64,000 nucleotides of DNA from Kocuria rosea subsp. polaris (lineage in GTDB: Bacteria > Actinomycetota > Actinomycetes > Actinomycetales > Micrococcaceae), in the NCBI RefSeq assembly GCF_001483755.1, contig NZ_LQBK01000005.1:1-64000 (forward strand), written 5' to 3'. Position numbers and translations under genes: made by a program. Below the pieces are notes generated by a model, which saw nothing but the letters and a program-made list of their open reading frames with translations, had not been told where the DNA came from and did not search any database. Positions 35,403 to 43,863 of this stretch are shown here, piece after piece (the stretch's first letter is position 1; each line of letters opens with the position of its first letter).

Positions 35403-36611
35403 GTGAACAACGACGAGACCGAACCGATGCTGCGCCGGACCATGACGAGCCGGCGGGTGGTGAGCCTGCGGGAACGACTGCTGCGGGCCGGCGTCACCGT
35501 GGCCTATCTCGCGCCGCAGGACGTCAACAACCCCTCCTACTTCGACGACCACGTCGACGCCGCCGTGCGCGCGTTCCAGCAGGAGCGCGGACTGATCGTC
35601 GACGGCCTGGTGGGCCCGGAGACGGACCGGTGCCTCAACGAGGCGCAGTACGCCCTCGGTGACCGGCCGCTCTACGCGGACGACGACCGTCCGCTCCGGG
35701 GCGACGACGTCAACCAGCTTCAGCACAACCTTTCCCGGTTGGGTTTCTACTACGGACATCTGAACGGCGTCTTCAGCAGCAGCACGCACCACGCGGTCAC
35801 GGAGCTCCAGCAGAGCCTCGGCCTGCCGGCCACCGGAGTGGTGGACCGGGAGACCATTGCGGCCCTGGCCCGGATCAACAAGAACATCACCTCGTCCAAG
35901 GCCTTCTCGCTGCGCGAGTACCACCGCCTCGAGCGGGCCACCTCCGCCCTGCGCGGCCGCCCCGTGGTGCTCGTCCCCTCCGGCGCCGCCGGGCAGCAGC
36001 CGCCGGCCTCCGCCGCCGCGGACTTCCGGGAGCGCGCCGACGGGATCACCCGTGACGTCGCCCTCCGCGCCTTCGAGCTGCTGCGCGAGATCGGCGCCGA
36101 CCCCGTGGTCGTATCCCCCGGCCAGGACCTGCGCGACCGCCGCGGCGAGCCGGTGCGGACCGCCGCCTCGGCCCAGGAGGTCGTCGCCGGGGGCCGCTCG
36201 GACTCCGTGGTGGTCACCCTGCACTGCGACTGGAACGCCTCCCCCGCCGCCGGCGGGGTCGCCTCGTACTACTGGGGCGAGCAGGACCGATCGGAGATCT
36301 ACTCCCCCATCGGCGAACGCGCTGCGGTGCTCGTGCTCAAGGAGATGGTGGCCCGCACCGGAGCCCTCGACCTCGGCACGCACGCCCGGCAGTGGGACCT
36401 GCTGAGGTCGCAGGACGCCCCCACCATCTGGCTCGACCTCGGCTATCTCTCGAACTCTGCCGATCGTGCGGCCCTCGGCGACCCCGAGCACCGGAGCCAC
36501 CTGGCCGAGGCGGTCGTCTTCGGGCTGCAGCGGATGTTCCTGCTGGCCGAGGACGACGTCCCGACGGGCACCATGAGCGTGGACGACGTCGCCGAGTACA
36601 ACGGCCGCTGA
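35403..36611 (+). CDS. cwlM: CwlM-type peptidoglycan regulator, N-acetylmuramoyl-L-alanine amidase fold
   Basis: This 402-residue protein has two N-terminal peptidoglycan-binding repeats (VDAAVRAFQQERGLIVDGLV; THHAVTELQQSLGLPATGVV) and a C-terminal amidase_3 domain. No signal peptide is seen, so it is cytoplasmic, like mycobacterial CwlM, which activates MurA when phosphorylated. The zinc site is degenerate: PVVLVPSGAAG lacks the first histidine, ITRDVALRAF has Arg where the ligand Glu is expected, and only the histidine of TLHCDWN remains. A catalytic role is therefore unlikely. The start is GTG at 35403. Confidence 0.88.
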   Translation: MNNDETEPMLRRTMTSRRVVSLRERLLRAGVTVAYLAPQDVNNPSYFDDHVDAAVRAFQQERGLIVDGLVGPETDRCLNEAQYALGDRPLYADDDRPLRGDDVNQLQHNLSRLGFYYGHLNGVFSSSTHHAVTELQQSLGLPATGVVDRETIAALARINKNITSSKAFSLREYHRLERATSALRGRPVVLVPSGAAGQQPPASAAADFRERADGITRDVALRAFELLREIGADPVVVSPGQDLRDRRGEPVRTAASAQEVVAGGRSDSVVVTLHCDWNASPAAGGVASYYWGEQDRSEIYSPIGERAAVLVLKEMVARTGALDLGTHARQWDLLRSQDAPTIWLDLGYLSNSADRAALGDPEHRSHLAEAVVFGLQRMFLLAEDDVPTGTMSVDDVAEYNGR

Positions 36612-36646
36612 CGCCGGCTCCTGCCGGCCGGCCGCCACGGTGTGCG

Positions 36647-36682
36647 AGAGCCCCGATGTTCCACGTGGAACATCGGGGCTCT
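36647..36682. promoter_or_regulatory. parS site 1 inside a 36-bp perfect palindrome between cwlM and parB
   Basis: TGTTCCACGTGGAACA (36657-36672) is a 16-bp ParB-binding-type palindrome. It is the core of a longer perfect 36-bp palindrome, so the same DNA can form an 18-bp stem in RNA from either side. It sits between the convergent stops of cwlM and parB and may act both as parS and as a bidirectional terminator. Confidence 0.8.
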
Positions 36683-36699
36683 GGCGTACGCGGAGGGTG

Positions 36700-38529
36700 C
36701 TAGTTGCGCTCGATCCCCGGATCCAGCACCTCGATGATGCGGTTCAGGTCCTCCACCGAGGCGAACTCGATGGTCATCTTCCCCTTGCGCGCGCCCAGGG
36801 CGATCCGCACGCTCGTGTCCAGCCGGTCCGAGAAGGCGTCCGCGATGTAGTCCAGCCGCTCCTTGTGCCGCCCGGCCGGGGCCGGCGTCCGCTGCGGCTT
36901 GCGCTCCCCCGTTCCCGCCAGCTGGACCGCCTCCTCGGTGGCCCGCACGGACAGGCCCTCGGCCACGATCCGCTGTGCGAGCCGTTCCATCTCCGCGGGG
37001 TCCGCGAGGGAGAGCAGGGCTCGGGCGTGTCCTGACGAGAGCACACCGGCCGCGACCCGGCGCTGGACGAGGGGCGGCAGCCGGAGCAGGCGGATCGTGT
37101 TGCTGATCTGCGGGCGCGAGCGGCCGATGCGCCGGGACAGCTCCTCCTGCGTGGTGCCGAACTCCTCCAGCAGCTGCTGGTAGGCGGCGGCCTCCTCGAG
37201 CGGGTTCAGCTGGCTGCGGTGCAGGTTCTCGAGCAGGGCGTCCCGCAGGAGCGCGTCGTCCGCCGTCTCCCGCACGATCGCCGGGATGGTCGCCAGTCCG
37301 GCACGCTGAGTGGCCCGCCAGCGGCGCTCACCCATGACGAGCTCGTAGGACTGCTCGCCGTCCTCACGGCTCGAGCGCACCACGATGGGCTGCAGCACGC
37401 CCAGCTCGCCGATCGAGTACGCCAGCTCCGCGAGCTCCTCCTCGTCGAACACCTGACGCGGCTGCTTGCGGTTGGGGTGGATCGAGGCGACGGGGATCTC
37501 CGCGAAGGTGGCCCCGGGCACTGCGGCCAGCTCCTCGGCCCCCGCGTCCGTTTCACGTGAAACATCCTCGGTCCGGCTCCGGCCGGACGTTGCCGGGCCA
37601 TTATCGGCCGAGGCGGTCGAGGCCGGCGAGTTCGTCGGGTCCGCCGGGTCCGCCGCACCGCCGGAGGCCGGGGTGGCCGGTTCCGGTGCTTCGGCGCCCT
37701 CGTTTCCGGGAGCGTTTTCGGCCGGGCCCTCCGGGGCGCGGGAGCTCGAGTCGGTCTCGAGTTCGGCCGGGATCTCCGACGTCGACCGTTCCGTGCCACT
37801 CTTCCCCGCACGGGAACGCCTGGCCGCGCCCTGCCGACCGGCGGCCTGGTCGGCGGACGCGGCCGTTCCACGTGAAACATCCGCCGAAGCGTCCGTGGCA
37901 GCAGTCTCGCTCGGGACCTCGGTGGCCGTCGTCTCGGTCGAGGCCGAGGGCTCCGGCGTCGGAGCGGCAGGTGCCGATGCGGCGCCGTCGGCCTCGGGCG
38001 TGGCGCCGGACGGCAGGAAGAACATGTCGGACGGCCGGCTCACGAGCGTGGTGTTGCGCAGGGCCTCGCCCATGTCCATCCGCGCCTTCATGGCCTTCTG
38101 CCGTGCTGCCGGGCTGACGGTCCGCCCGCGTCCGCCGGCTGCCGGGCGCTTGGGCCCGCCTGTCGGCTCGGCCGGGTCCGGTGCCTCGTCCCCGGACGAC
38201 TGTCGCGGTTCCGCCGAGGCCGGCTTCCGCGTGCTGCTGTCCGCCCTGCCGCCGCTCGCCCGGCGGGGGAATTCTCCGGACCCCGGATCCTTGTCCGCCG
38301 TGCCGGCGTCCGCGGGGGAGACGTCCTCCGGTGTCGGCGCAGCCGTGGTCGCTGGCGTTTCACGTGAAACACGCGTCGTCCCGCCGACGGGGGGAGCGGT
38401 CTCGGAGCCGGCCGGCGGGGTCGAAGGAGTGCCGGCGCCCGGTTCCTCCCGCTCGGCGGTCTCCGCCGCGGGCGCGCTCGGAATGAGCGCCCCCAGTCCT
38501 CGGCCCAGACCACGTCGTCGTTCGCTCAC
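36700..38529 (-). CDS. parB: Chromosome partitioning protein ParB with long disordered N-terminal insertion
   Basis: This 609-residue protein is nearly twice the usual ~330. It keeps the ParA-contact N-terminus ([15 protein letters not shown]). Residues ~20-340 are low-complexity Pro/Ala/Ser/Glu sequence. The ParB/Srx CTPase domain follows ([54 protein letters not shown]), then the helix-turn-helix [19 protein letters not shown] and dimerisation tail. Three parS palindromes lie inside the gene, in the insertion, each read as VSRET or VSRGT (near residues 53, 217 and 322). ParB binds parS, slides as a CTP clamp and loads SMC. It is downstream of parA. Confidence 0.96.
   Translation of the reverse strand: MSERRRGLGRGLGALIPSAPAAETAEREEPGAGTPSTPPAGSETAPPVGGTTRVSRETPATTAAPTPEDVSPADAGTADKDPGSGEFPRRASGGRADSSTRKPASAEPRQSSGDEAPDPAEPTGGPKRPAAGGRGRTVSPAARQKAMKARMDMGEALRNTTLVSRPSDMFFLPSGATPEADGAASAPAAPTPEPSASTETTATEVPSETAATDASADVSRGTAASADQAAGRQGAARRSRAGKSGTERSTSEIPAELETDSSSRAPEGPAENAPGNEGAEAPEPATPASGGAADPADPTNSPASTASADNGPATSGRSRTEDVSRETDAGAEELAAVPGATFAEIPVASIHPNRKQPRQVFDEEELAELAYSIGELGVLQPIVVRSSREDGEQSYELVMGERRWRATQRAGLATIPAIVRETADDALLRDALLENLHRSQLNPLEEAAAYQQLLEEFGTTQEELSRRIGRSRPQISNTIRLLRLPPLVQRRVAAGVLSSGHARALLSLADPAEMERLAQRIVAEGLSVRATEEAVQLAGTGERKPQRTPAPAGRHKERLDYIADAFSDRLDTSVRIALGARKGKMTIEFASVEDLNRIIEVLDPGIERN
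37550..37563. promoter_or_regulatory. parS site 2, inside parB
   Basis: GTTTCACGTGAAAC is a perfect 14-bp copy of the ParB-binding core. In the parB frame it gives Val-Ser-Arg-Glu-Thr near residue 322. Confidence 0.9.
37865..37878. promoter_or_regulatory. parS site 3, inside parB (one mismatched pair)
   Basis: GTTCCACGTGAAAC differs from the perfect palindrome at one position. In the parB frame the stretch reads Val-Ser-Arg-Gly-Thr near residue 217. Confidence 0.75.
38357..38370. promoter_or_regulatory. parS site 4, inside parB
   Basis: This is a perfect GTTTCACGTGAAAC, read in the parB frame as Val-Ser-Arg-Glu-Thr near residue 53. Confidence 0.9.
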
Positions 38530-38593
38530 GGTGTTCCTCTCCTTCGCCCGGCAATCCGGACAATTCTAGCGGAGCAGCACGGGTCCGAATGCC

Positions 38594-38607
38594 GTTCCAC
38601 GTGGAAC
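38594..38607. promoter_or_regulatory. parS site 5, between parA and parB
   Basis: GTTCCACGTGGAAC is a perfect palindrome with the alternative C/G pair, as in site 1. It lies 65 bases upstream of the parB start, where ParB binding could affect its own expression. Confidence 0.8.
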
Positions 38608-38687
38608 GGCGCGACGCCCGCGGTCCCGTCCGGGGACAGCACGACGCCCGCCTCCGGGGGAGACGGGCGTCGGGCGGGTGGAGCCGG

Positions 38688-39722
38688 TCAGCGCTGGGGT
38701 CGCTGGGCGATCTCGGCGGCGGCCTCCAGATAGGACAGGGCACCCGTGGAACTCGGGTCGTAGCTGATGACGCTCTGCTGGTAGCTGGGCGCCTCGGAGA
38801 TCCGCACCGACCGGGGGATCATGGTCTCCAGGACCTCCGCGGGGAAGTGGTTGCGCACCTCGTCGGCCACCTGGGAGGCGAGGTTGGTGCGGCCGTCGTA
38901 CATGGTCAGCAGGATGGTCGAGACCGACAGCTCCGGGTTCAGGTGCTTCTGGATCATCTCGATGTTCTTCAGCAGCTGGCTGAGCCCCTCGAGCGCGTAG
39001 TACTCGCACTGGATGGGGATCAGCACCTCGGTGGCCGCGACGAACGCGTTGAGCGTGAGCAGTCCGAGGCTCGGTGGGCAGTCGATGAAGACGTAGTCCA
39101 GCCGCGGCAGGCCGTCCGTCTCCCGCTGACGGGCGTAGGCCTCGATCGCACGGCGGAGCCGGTGCTCGCGCGCGACCATGGAGACGAGCTCGATCTCCGC
39201 GCCGGCCAGGTCGATGGTGGCGGGGACCACCCACAGGTTCTCCGCCTCTGCGGAGGGCTTCACCACGTCGGCGATGGGCATCTCGTCGATGAGGACGTCG
39301 TACGTGCTGTCGACCTCGGAGCTGTGCTCCACGCCGAGAGCAGTCGACGCGTTCCCCTGGGGATCGTTGTCGATCACGAGCACGTTCTGCCCCTGCCGGG
39401 CCAGCGCCACAGCGAGGTTCACCGACGTGCTGGTCTTGCCCACGCCGCCCTTCTGGTTGCTGATCGTGAAGATCCGCGTTGCGGCGGGCTTCTCCAGCTG
39501 GACCTTCTTCAGCCTGGCGCGTCGCCTGGTCTCCTCCACGAGCTTCCTCCCCAGCGGCGTGTCCTCCGCCATCGTTGTGGTCATCTTGGGCAGCTGTCCG
39601 TCCGTTTCACGTGAAACACGAGTACCCCGGTCCGGAACAACCTTGATCGATTGATCAGAGGGATCGGGGGGAAACTCGGCGTCGAAGCCTCGGGGACTTC
39701 CCGCGCCGTCGTCGATCGGCAT
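38688..39722 (-). CDS. parA: Chromosome partitioning ATPase ParA
   Basis: This 344-residue protein has the deviant Walker A motif NQKGGVGKTSTSVNLAVALA, switch I NDPQGNASTALG, and Walker B LDYVFIDCPPSLGLLTLNA. It binds DNA nonspecifically and moves ParB-parS complexes. The start is set at ATG 39722 (MPIDDGAGSPRG), giving an N-terminal extension of about 75 residues before the ATPase; an Arg-rich stretch up to 39860 is unlikely to be translated, and a shorter start at MTTTMAEDT is possible. A parS site lies inside the N-terminal extension. Confidence 0.95.
   Translation of the reverse strand: MPIDDGAGSPRGFDAEFPPDPSDQSIKVVPDRGTRVSRETDGQLPKMTTTMAEDTPLGRKLVEETRRRARLKKVQLEKPAATRIFTISNQKGGVGKTSTSVNLAVALARQGQNVLVIDNDPQGNASTALGVEHSSEVDSTYDVLIDEMPIADVVKPSAEAENLWVVPATIDLAGAEIELVSMVAREHRLRRAIEAYARQRETDGLPRLDYVFIDCPPSLGLLTLNAFVAATEVLIPIQCEYYALEGLSQLLKNIEMIQKHLNPELSVSTILLTMYDGRTNLASQVADEVRNHFPAEVLETMIPRSVRISEAPSYQQSVISYDPSSTGALSYLEAAAEIAQRPQR
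39604..39617. promoter_or_regulatory. parS site 6, inside the parA N-terminal region
   Basis: This is a perfect GTTTCACGTGAAAC. In the parA frame it gives Val-Ser-Arg-Glu-Thr (GTRVSRETDGQ) near residue 35, if the ATG at 39722 is the start. Confidence 0.9.
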
Positions 39723-39908
39723 CTGACTGCGCACCTTCCCGGTTCGTCTCGAACTCGTTCCGTCGGAGCACGTCTCCCGCGGGGGAGAGGCGCCTGGGGT
39801 CGCACCGCAGGTCAGGTAGCCCTCGACCCGGGGCCGAGCGCGGCGCCCCGCCCGTGGCACACTCCGCCCAGCCTACCGCCGCCGCCGGACGTCACCGGCG
39901 GCGCCGCG

Positions 39909-40580
39909 TCAGAGCCGGACCCGGACCACCGTGGTCGGCTCCTCGAGCAGTTCCTGCCCGGCCGTCACGATCTCGGTGGACCGGGCGCCCAGCCGGTCCA
40001 GCTTCTTCTGCGCCCTGCGCACCTCGTCCGCCGCCGACCGTCCCTTGAGGGCGAGGAGCTCGCCCGTGCCCCGCAGCAGCGGCAGGGTGATGTCCACGAG
40101 ACCCACCAGCGCCGACACCGCCCGAGCCGTGACCACGTCCACCTCGCCGACCTCCTCCTTGGCCTGCTCCGCTCGGGCGCGCAGCACCCGCACGTTGCTG
40201 AGCCCCAGGTCGGCCACGACCTCGTCGAGCCACTGGACGCGCCGCTCCAGCGGCTCGATGAGCGTGATCCGCAGATCGGGGCGCGCCAGGGCGAGGCAGA
40301 GTCCGGGCAGTCCGGCGCCCGAGCCCACGTCCGCCACCCGTGCGTCCTGCGGGATGCACTCCTCCACCACGGCGCAGTTGAGCACGTGGCGGCTCCAGAG
40401 CCGCGGCACCTCACGCGGGCCGATGAGCCCCCGGACGATGCCCGAGGACGCCAGGTGCGCCACGTAGCGCTCGGCCAGCGGCAGCCGCTCGCCGAACAGC
40501 CGCTCGGCGGCGCGCCGCTCCCGGGCGTCCGGGAGCGGCGGGTCCTGCGGGGCGGGGGAGGGGCGCCGGTCCTCGGCCAT
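39909..40580 (-). CDS. rsmG: 16S rRNA (guanine527-N7)-methyltransferase RsmG
   Basis: This 223-residue enzyme methylates 16S rRNA at G527. The SAM site is ARVADVGSGAGLPGLCLALA, with ITLIEPLERRVQWLDEVV and VTARAVSALVGLVDITLPLL as further RsmG markers. It is also called GidB. The gene sits in the conserved rpmH-rnpA-yidD-yidC-jag-rsmG-parA-parB order and abuts jag. Loss of function in other species gives low-level streptomycin resistance. Confidence 0.97.
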   Translation of the reverse strand: MAEDRRPSPAPQDPPLPDARERRAAERLFGERLPLAERYVAHLASSGIVRGLIGPREVPRLWSRHVLNCAVVEECIPQDARVADVGSGAGLPGLCLALARPDLRITLIEPLERRVQWLDEVVADLGLSNVRVLRARAEQAKEEVGEVDVVTARAVSALVGLVDITLPLLRGTGELLALKGRSAADEVRRAQKKLDRLGARSTEIVTAGQELLEEPTTVVRVRL

Positions 40581-41239
40581 CAGCCCTGCGGGACGGACAC
40601 GACGATGTGCCGTGCCGCCCCCTCGCCCTCGGACTCGCTGACGAGCCCCTGCTCGGCGACCACGTCGTGCACGATCTTGCGCTCGTAGGCCGAGAGCGGA
40701 TCGAGGTGCACGCGCTCCCCGGACTGCCGGGCCTCGCGCACGGCGGAGAGCGCCAGGTCCTGGAGCTCGTCCGCCCGGCGGCGGCGGTAGCCGCCGATGT
40801 CGAGGACGAGCCGGGACCGGCGGTCGGTGGCGGCGAGGACGGCGAGCCGCAGCAGCTCCTGGAGGGCCTCGAGGACCTCCCCGTCCGCACCGACCAGCAC
40901 CGCGAGTCCCTCGTCGTCGTCCCCGTCGGCCACGACCGACAGGTAGGTGCGGCCGTCGCGGACCTCGATGTCGATGTCGCCGTCGAGGTCGGCCGTGTCG
41001 AGCAGCTCCTCGAGGTAGTCGGCGGCGATCTCGCCCTCCTCCTCGAGCGGGTCGGCCGCGGCGCCGTCCTCGGCGCCGCTGTCGGCGGGCTCCTGCCCGG
41101 CCTCCGGCCGGCCGGCGTCCTGCGCCCCCGGCTCCTGCGCGGAAGCGCTCTCCGTCCGCGCGCCGCGCTCGGCGTCGTCGGCCGGCACGGGGTGCTGCAC
41201 GTCGTCGGCGTCCTGGGTGGTCTGCCGGATGTCGGTCAT
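40580..41239 (-). CDS. jag: R3H domain RNA-binding protein Jag/KhpB
   Basis: This 219-residue protein has a disordered acidic N-terminus, a KH-like domain (DIDIEVRDGRTYLSVVADGD, LAVLVGADGEVLEALQELLR) and a C-terminal R3H domain (RVHLDPLSAYERKIVHDVVA). It binds RNA and is usually linked to YidC expression. ATG at 41239 follows CAGGAGA. The frame runs upstream beyond this but without a ribosome-binding site. Confidence 0.93.
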   Translation of the reverse strand: MTDIRQTTQDADDVQHPVPADDAERGARTESASAQEPGAQDAGRPEAGQEPADSGAEDGAAADPLEEEGEIAADYLEELLDTADLDGDIDIEVRDGRTYLSVVADGDDDEGLAVLVGADGEVLEALQELLRLAVLAATDRRSRLVLDIGGYRRRRADELQDLALSAVREARQSGERVHLDPLSAYERKIVHDVVAEQGLVSESEGEGAARHIVVSVPQG

Positions 41240-41324
41240 GTCGTCTCCTGGGGCCGTGGAAGCACGGGGCCGGTCGTGCCGGTCCCGTGCGGGGCGGGGG
41301 TCGAGCCGGATCGACCGGCGGGGG

Positions 41325-42311
41325 TCATCGTGCCTGTTTGCGCTTCGCCTGCTGCTTCTGACGCTTCTTGCCGACGGGCTGCTGACGCTGTCCCGCGGCG
41401 GCACGGGCGCGCTGCTCCTCGACCTCGGCCTCGTGCTCCTCCTGCGTCTTGCCGAGCGGGGGGAGACCCTTGGCGGCGCGGCGCTCGTTGAGCTCCTGCT
41501 CGGCCTGCGAACCCGGCGTGGGGTTGTTGCGGATGACCCACCACTGCTGGCCCATGGACCAGAGGTTGGAGACGGTCCAGTAGATGAGGACGCCGATGGG
41601 GAAGTTGATGCCGCCGATCGCGAAGACCAGGGGGAACAGGTACAGCATCATCTGCTGCTGGCGGTACATGGGGGAGGCCTTGGCGGTCTCGCTCATGTTC
41701 TTGGCCGTCAGCTGCTTCTGCGTGAAGAACTGCGAGGCGGACATCGCGATGATCATCACGATCGCCAGGAGGATCGTGGCCACGTGGTTGCCGTCGCCCG
41801 GGTTGAGCAGCGTGGAGAACAGCGGGGCGCCGAAGAAGGTCGCCTCGTTGAAGGACTCCACGGTCGCGGCGTCCAGGACGTGCACTCCCTCGCCCGCCGC
41901 CGCGGAGCCCGGAACACCGTTGAGGACCTGGAACAGGCCGAAGAAGATCGGCATCTGCACCAGGATGGGCAGGCAGGCGGAGAACGGGTTGGAGCCGTGA
42001 CTCTTGTACAGCTCCATCTGCTCCTGGGCCATGGCCTGCCGGGACAGCTGGTCCTTCTTGCCCTTGTACTTGGCCTGCAGCTTCGCCATCTCCGGCTGCA
42101 GCTCCTGCATGCCGCGCATGGACTTGATCTGCTTGAGGAACAGCGGGATGGTCAGCGTGCGCATGACCAGGGTCAGGCCCACGATGCACAGCACCCAGGT
42201 GATGCCGGCGGCGGGGTCCATCCCGATGGCGGTGAGCAGCTCGTGGAACACCCACAGCACGGCGGAGACGACCCACCTGAAGGGGAAGAGGATCATTTCG
42301 AACAGGTTCAT
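41325..42311 (-). CDS. yidC: Membrane protein insertase YidC
   Basis: This 328-residue YidC/Oxa1 insertase lacks the large periplasmic domain of proteobacterial YidC. Core helices include ITWVLCIVGLTLVMRTLTIP, with the hydrophilic groove arginine, the coiled cytoplasmic loop GMQELQPEMAKLQAKYKGKK, NPFSACLPILVQMPIFFGLF and FPIGVLIYWTVSNLWSMGQQ. The basic C-terminal tail (VGKKRQKQQAKRKQAR) probably binds ribosomes. Start ATG 42311 overlaps the yidD stop. Confidence 0.97.
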   Translation of the reverse strand: MNLFEMILFPFRWVVSAVLWVFHELLTAIGMDPAAGITWVLCIVGLTLVMRTLTIPLFLKQIKSMRGMQELQPEMAKLQAKYKGKKDQLSRQAMAQEQMELYKSHGSNPFSACLPILVQMPIFFGLFQVLNGVPGSAAAGEGVHVLDAATVESFNEATFFGAPLFSTLLNPGDGNHVATILLAIVMIIAMSASQFFTQKQLTAKNMSETAKASPMYRQQQMMLYLFPLVFAIGGINFPIGVLIYWTVSNLWSMGQQWWVIRNNPTPGSQAEQELNERRAAKGLPPLGKTQEEHEAEVEEQRARAAAGQRQQPVGKKRQKQQAKRKQAR

Positions 42312-42748
42312 GGGGAAGGCTCTCCTTGGGCCGCGGGACCGGTGTCCCCGGCGGGGTGGTGCTGGTGGCGCTCGGCAAGGGTGGGATGGTTCAGCAGGAC
42401 GATCCGGGGAAGGGACGCGAAGTCGGGGAAGACCCGGCCGCCGTCCGGGACCCTGTCGATCCCACCCGCCGCCCAGGGATGGCAGCGGAGGAGCCTGCGG
42501 ACGCTGAGGCCCAGGCCGCGCACGGCGCCGTGCACCGTGACGGACTCGAGCGCGTAGGCCGAGCAGGAGGGGAAGTACCGGCAGACGTCCCCGTACAGGG
42601 GGGAGACGATGGTCCGGTAGAGCTTGAGGCCCGCGATGAGCGCGTTCTGCGGCAGGAACCAGAGGACCTGCCACGCCGACGCCGGGCGGACGAACTCGTG
42701 GGGAGCCGCCGCAAGGAGGTCCTCGGGTGCGTGAGCGTGCTCGCTCAT
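42308..42748 (-). CDS. yidD: Membrane protein insertion efficiency factor YidD
   Basis: This 146-residue protein contains the YidD core LYRTIVSPLYGDVCRYFPSC followed by SAYALESVTVHGAVRGLGLS and RLLRCHPWAAGGIDRVPDG, with the family's conserved cysteines. It is a small membrane-associated helper of YidC. ATG at 42748 overlaps the rnpA stop (ATGA), and its own stop overlaps yidC. Confidence 0.95.
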   Translation of the reverse strand: MSEHAHAPEDLLAAAPHEFVRPASAWQVLWFLPQNALIAGLKLYRTIVSPLYGDVCRYFPSCSAYALESVTVHGAVRGLGLSVRRLLRCHPWAAGGIDRVPDGGRVFPDFASLPRIVLLNHPTLAERHQHHPAGDTGPAAQGEPSP

Positions 42749-43158
42749 GACTCCGGCTCCTCCCGTGCGGGTCGTCGGTCTTCTGCGGTGGTGCTCGCCC
42801 CGGCGGCCCCGGGGAGCCCGGCCCGCGCGGAGGCCGTCCGCCACGCCTTCGCGTAGTCGGCGGCCAGCTCCGCCCAGTCCGCGCGCGAGGCGGGCGGCAG
42901 TGCGCGCACCACGACGTCGTAACCGTACGGCGCCTGCCTGACCGTGGTCTGGGCGAGCTCCCGGAGGCGCCGCTTGACCTTGTTGCGGCGCACGGCGTTG
43001 CCCACGGCCTTCGAGACGACGAACCCGAACCGGGCCGGCGCGCCCTCGTCGGTGGGACGCACATAGACGACGACGTTCCGGCGCCCGTTGCGGGCGCCGG
43101 AACGCGTGGTGGCCGAGAACTGGACCGAGGTCCGGATCCGGTGCTGGTCAGGCAGCAC
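42745..43158 (-). CDS. rnpA: Ribonuclease P protein component
   Basis: This 137-residue basic protein has the RnpA motif AVGNAVRRNKVKRRLRELAQ and the N-terminal RIRTSVQFSATTRSGARNGR. It supports the catalytic RNA in 5' processing of pre-tRNA. It follows rpmH after 102 bases in the usual order. Confidence 0.96.
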   Translation of the reverse strand: MLPDQHRIRTSVQFSATTRSGARNGRRNVVVYVRPTDEGAPARFGFVVSKAVGNAVRRNKVKRRLRELAQTTVRQAPYGYDVVVRALPPASRADWAELAADYAKAWRTASARAGLPGAAGASTTAEDRRPAREEPES

Positions 43159-43260
43159 GGTCCCGCTCCTGCCGGGCCGGCCGTTCAGGCGGCTCCGGCA
43201 CGACGACGACCGCCCGTCGCGGGGCGGTCGTCGGGAGCGCCGGCGCCGACACGGGCCGGC

Positions 43261-43398
43261 TCAGGCGGAGAGCTCGGTGCGGCCCTTGCTGCGGCGGGCG
43301 GCGAGGATGGCGCGACCGGCGCGGGTGCGCATCCGGGCACGGAAGCCGTGCTTCTTGGCGCGACGGCGGTTATTCGGCTGAAAAGTCCGCTTGCTCAC
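43261..43398 (-). CDS. rpmH: 50S ribosomal protein bL34
   Basis: This 45-residue basic protein reads [20 protein letters not shown] followed by [20 protein letters not shown] and TELSA, a full bL34. The start is GTG at 43396-43398, with GGAG upstream (on the minus strand). A good promoter lies about 150 bases before it. Confidence 0.97.
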   Translation of the reverse strand: MSKRTFQPNNRRRAKKHGFRARMRTRAGRAILAARRSKGRTELSA

Positions 43399-43545
43399 TG
43401 GTTACTCCAAAGGCGTCAGGGTGTGCGCCCGTCCTCGTGCTCGCCGCACCGGGTTCGGGGCGGACGAGACGGACGGTCACAGCGGTGCTGGTGGATGCGT
43501 CCGAGCATGCGGATGGGCATGACGGTGGACACAAAAGACTGTCTC

Positions 43546-43574
43546 ACCCTAGACAATGGGCAGGGGCCGGTCAA
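43546..43574 (-). promoter_or_regulatory. rpmH operon promoter
   Basis: On the minus strand, -35 TTGACC (43569-43574) and -10 TAGGGT (43546-43551) are separated by exactly 17 bases. This is the best housekeeping-sigma promoter in the region and drives rpmH-rnpA-yidD-yidC and probably beyond. Confidence 0.75.
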
Positions 43575-43792
43575 ATCCGCGGTGGGTGGCCACATGCCCC
43601 GGCGCCGGATCGCGGAGAGCGGGACTGCCGGGGAGGACGCGGTATCGGGAGCTGTTCGGTGCTGGAACGGGCGCCGGGACGCCCGGTGCCGCTGTGCAGT
43701 GCACATCCTACCCACAGCTGTGCACGGATCTTTCTCACATCCTGTGGAAAACCGGTCCCGCTCCCGCCGCGGAACGGCGCGGATCGGGGCCC

Positions 43793-43812
43793 GAACTACA
43801 CACCTGTAGTTC
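43793..43812. promoter_or_regulatory. Operator-like inverted repeat upstream of dnaA
   Basis: GAACTACA (43793-43800) and TGTAGTTC (43805-43812) form a perfect 8-bp inverted repeat around CACC. It lies just upstream of the predicted dnaA -35 box. No regulator is known to me for it. Confidence 0.5.
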
Positions 43813-43834
43813 CCGGAGGGCCTGAAAAACGGCT

Positions 43835-43863
43835 ATGAACTGGTCTGACGCATGTTCTAGGCT
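43835..43863 (+). promoter_or_regulatory. Likely dnaA promoter
   Basis: ATGAAC (43835-43840) and TAGGCT (43858-43863) lie 17 bases apart, upstream of the DnaA boxes and about 135 bases before the dnaA GTG. The -35 is imperfect. Confidence 0.4.

Noticed and set aside
39723-39860. Longer ParA N-terminus starting at 39860
   Set aside because: The extra residues are Arg/Gly-rich without a ribosome-binding site and unlike ParA.
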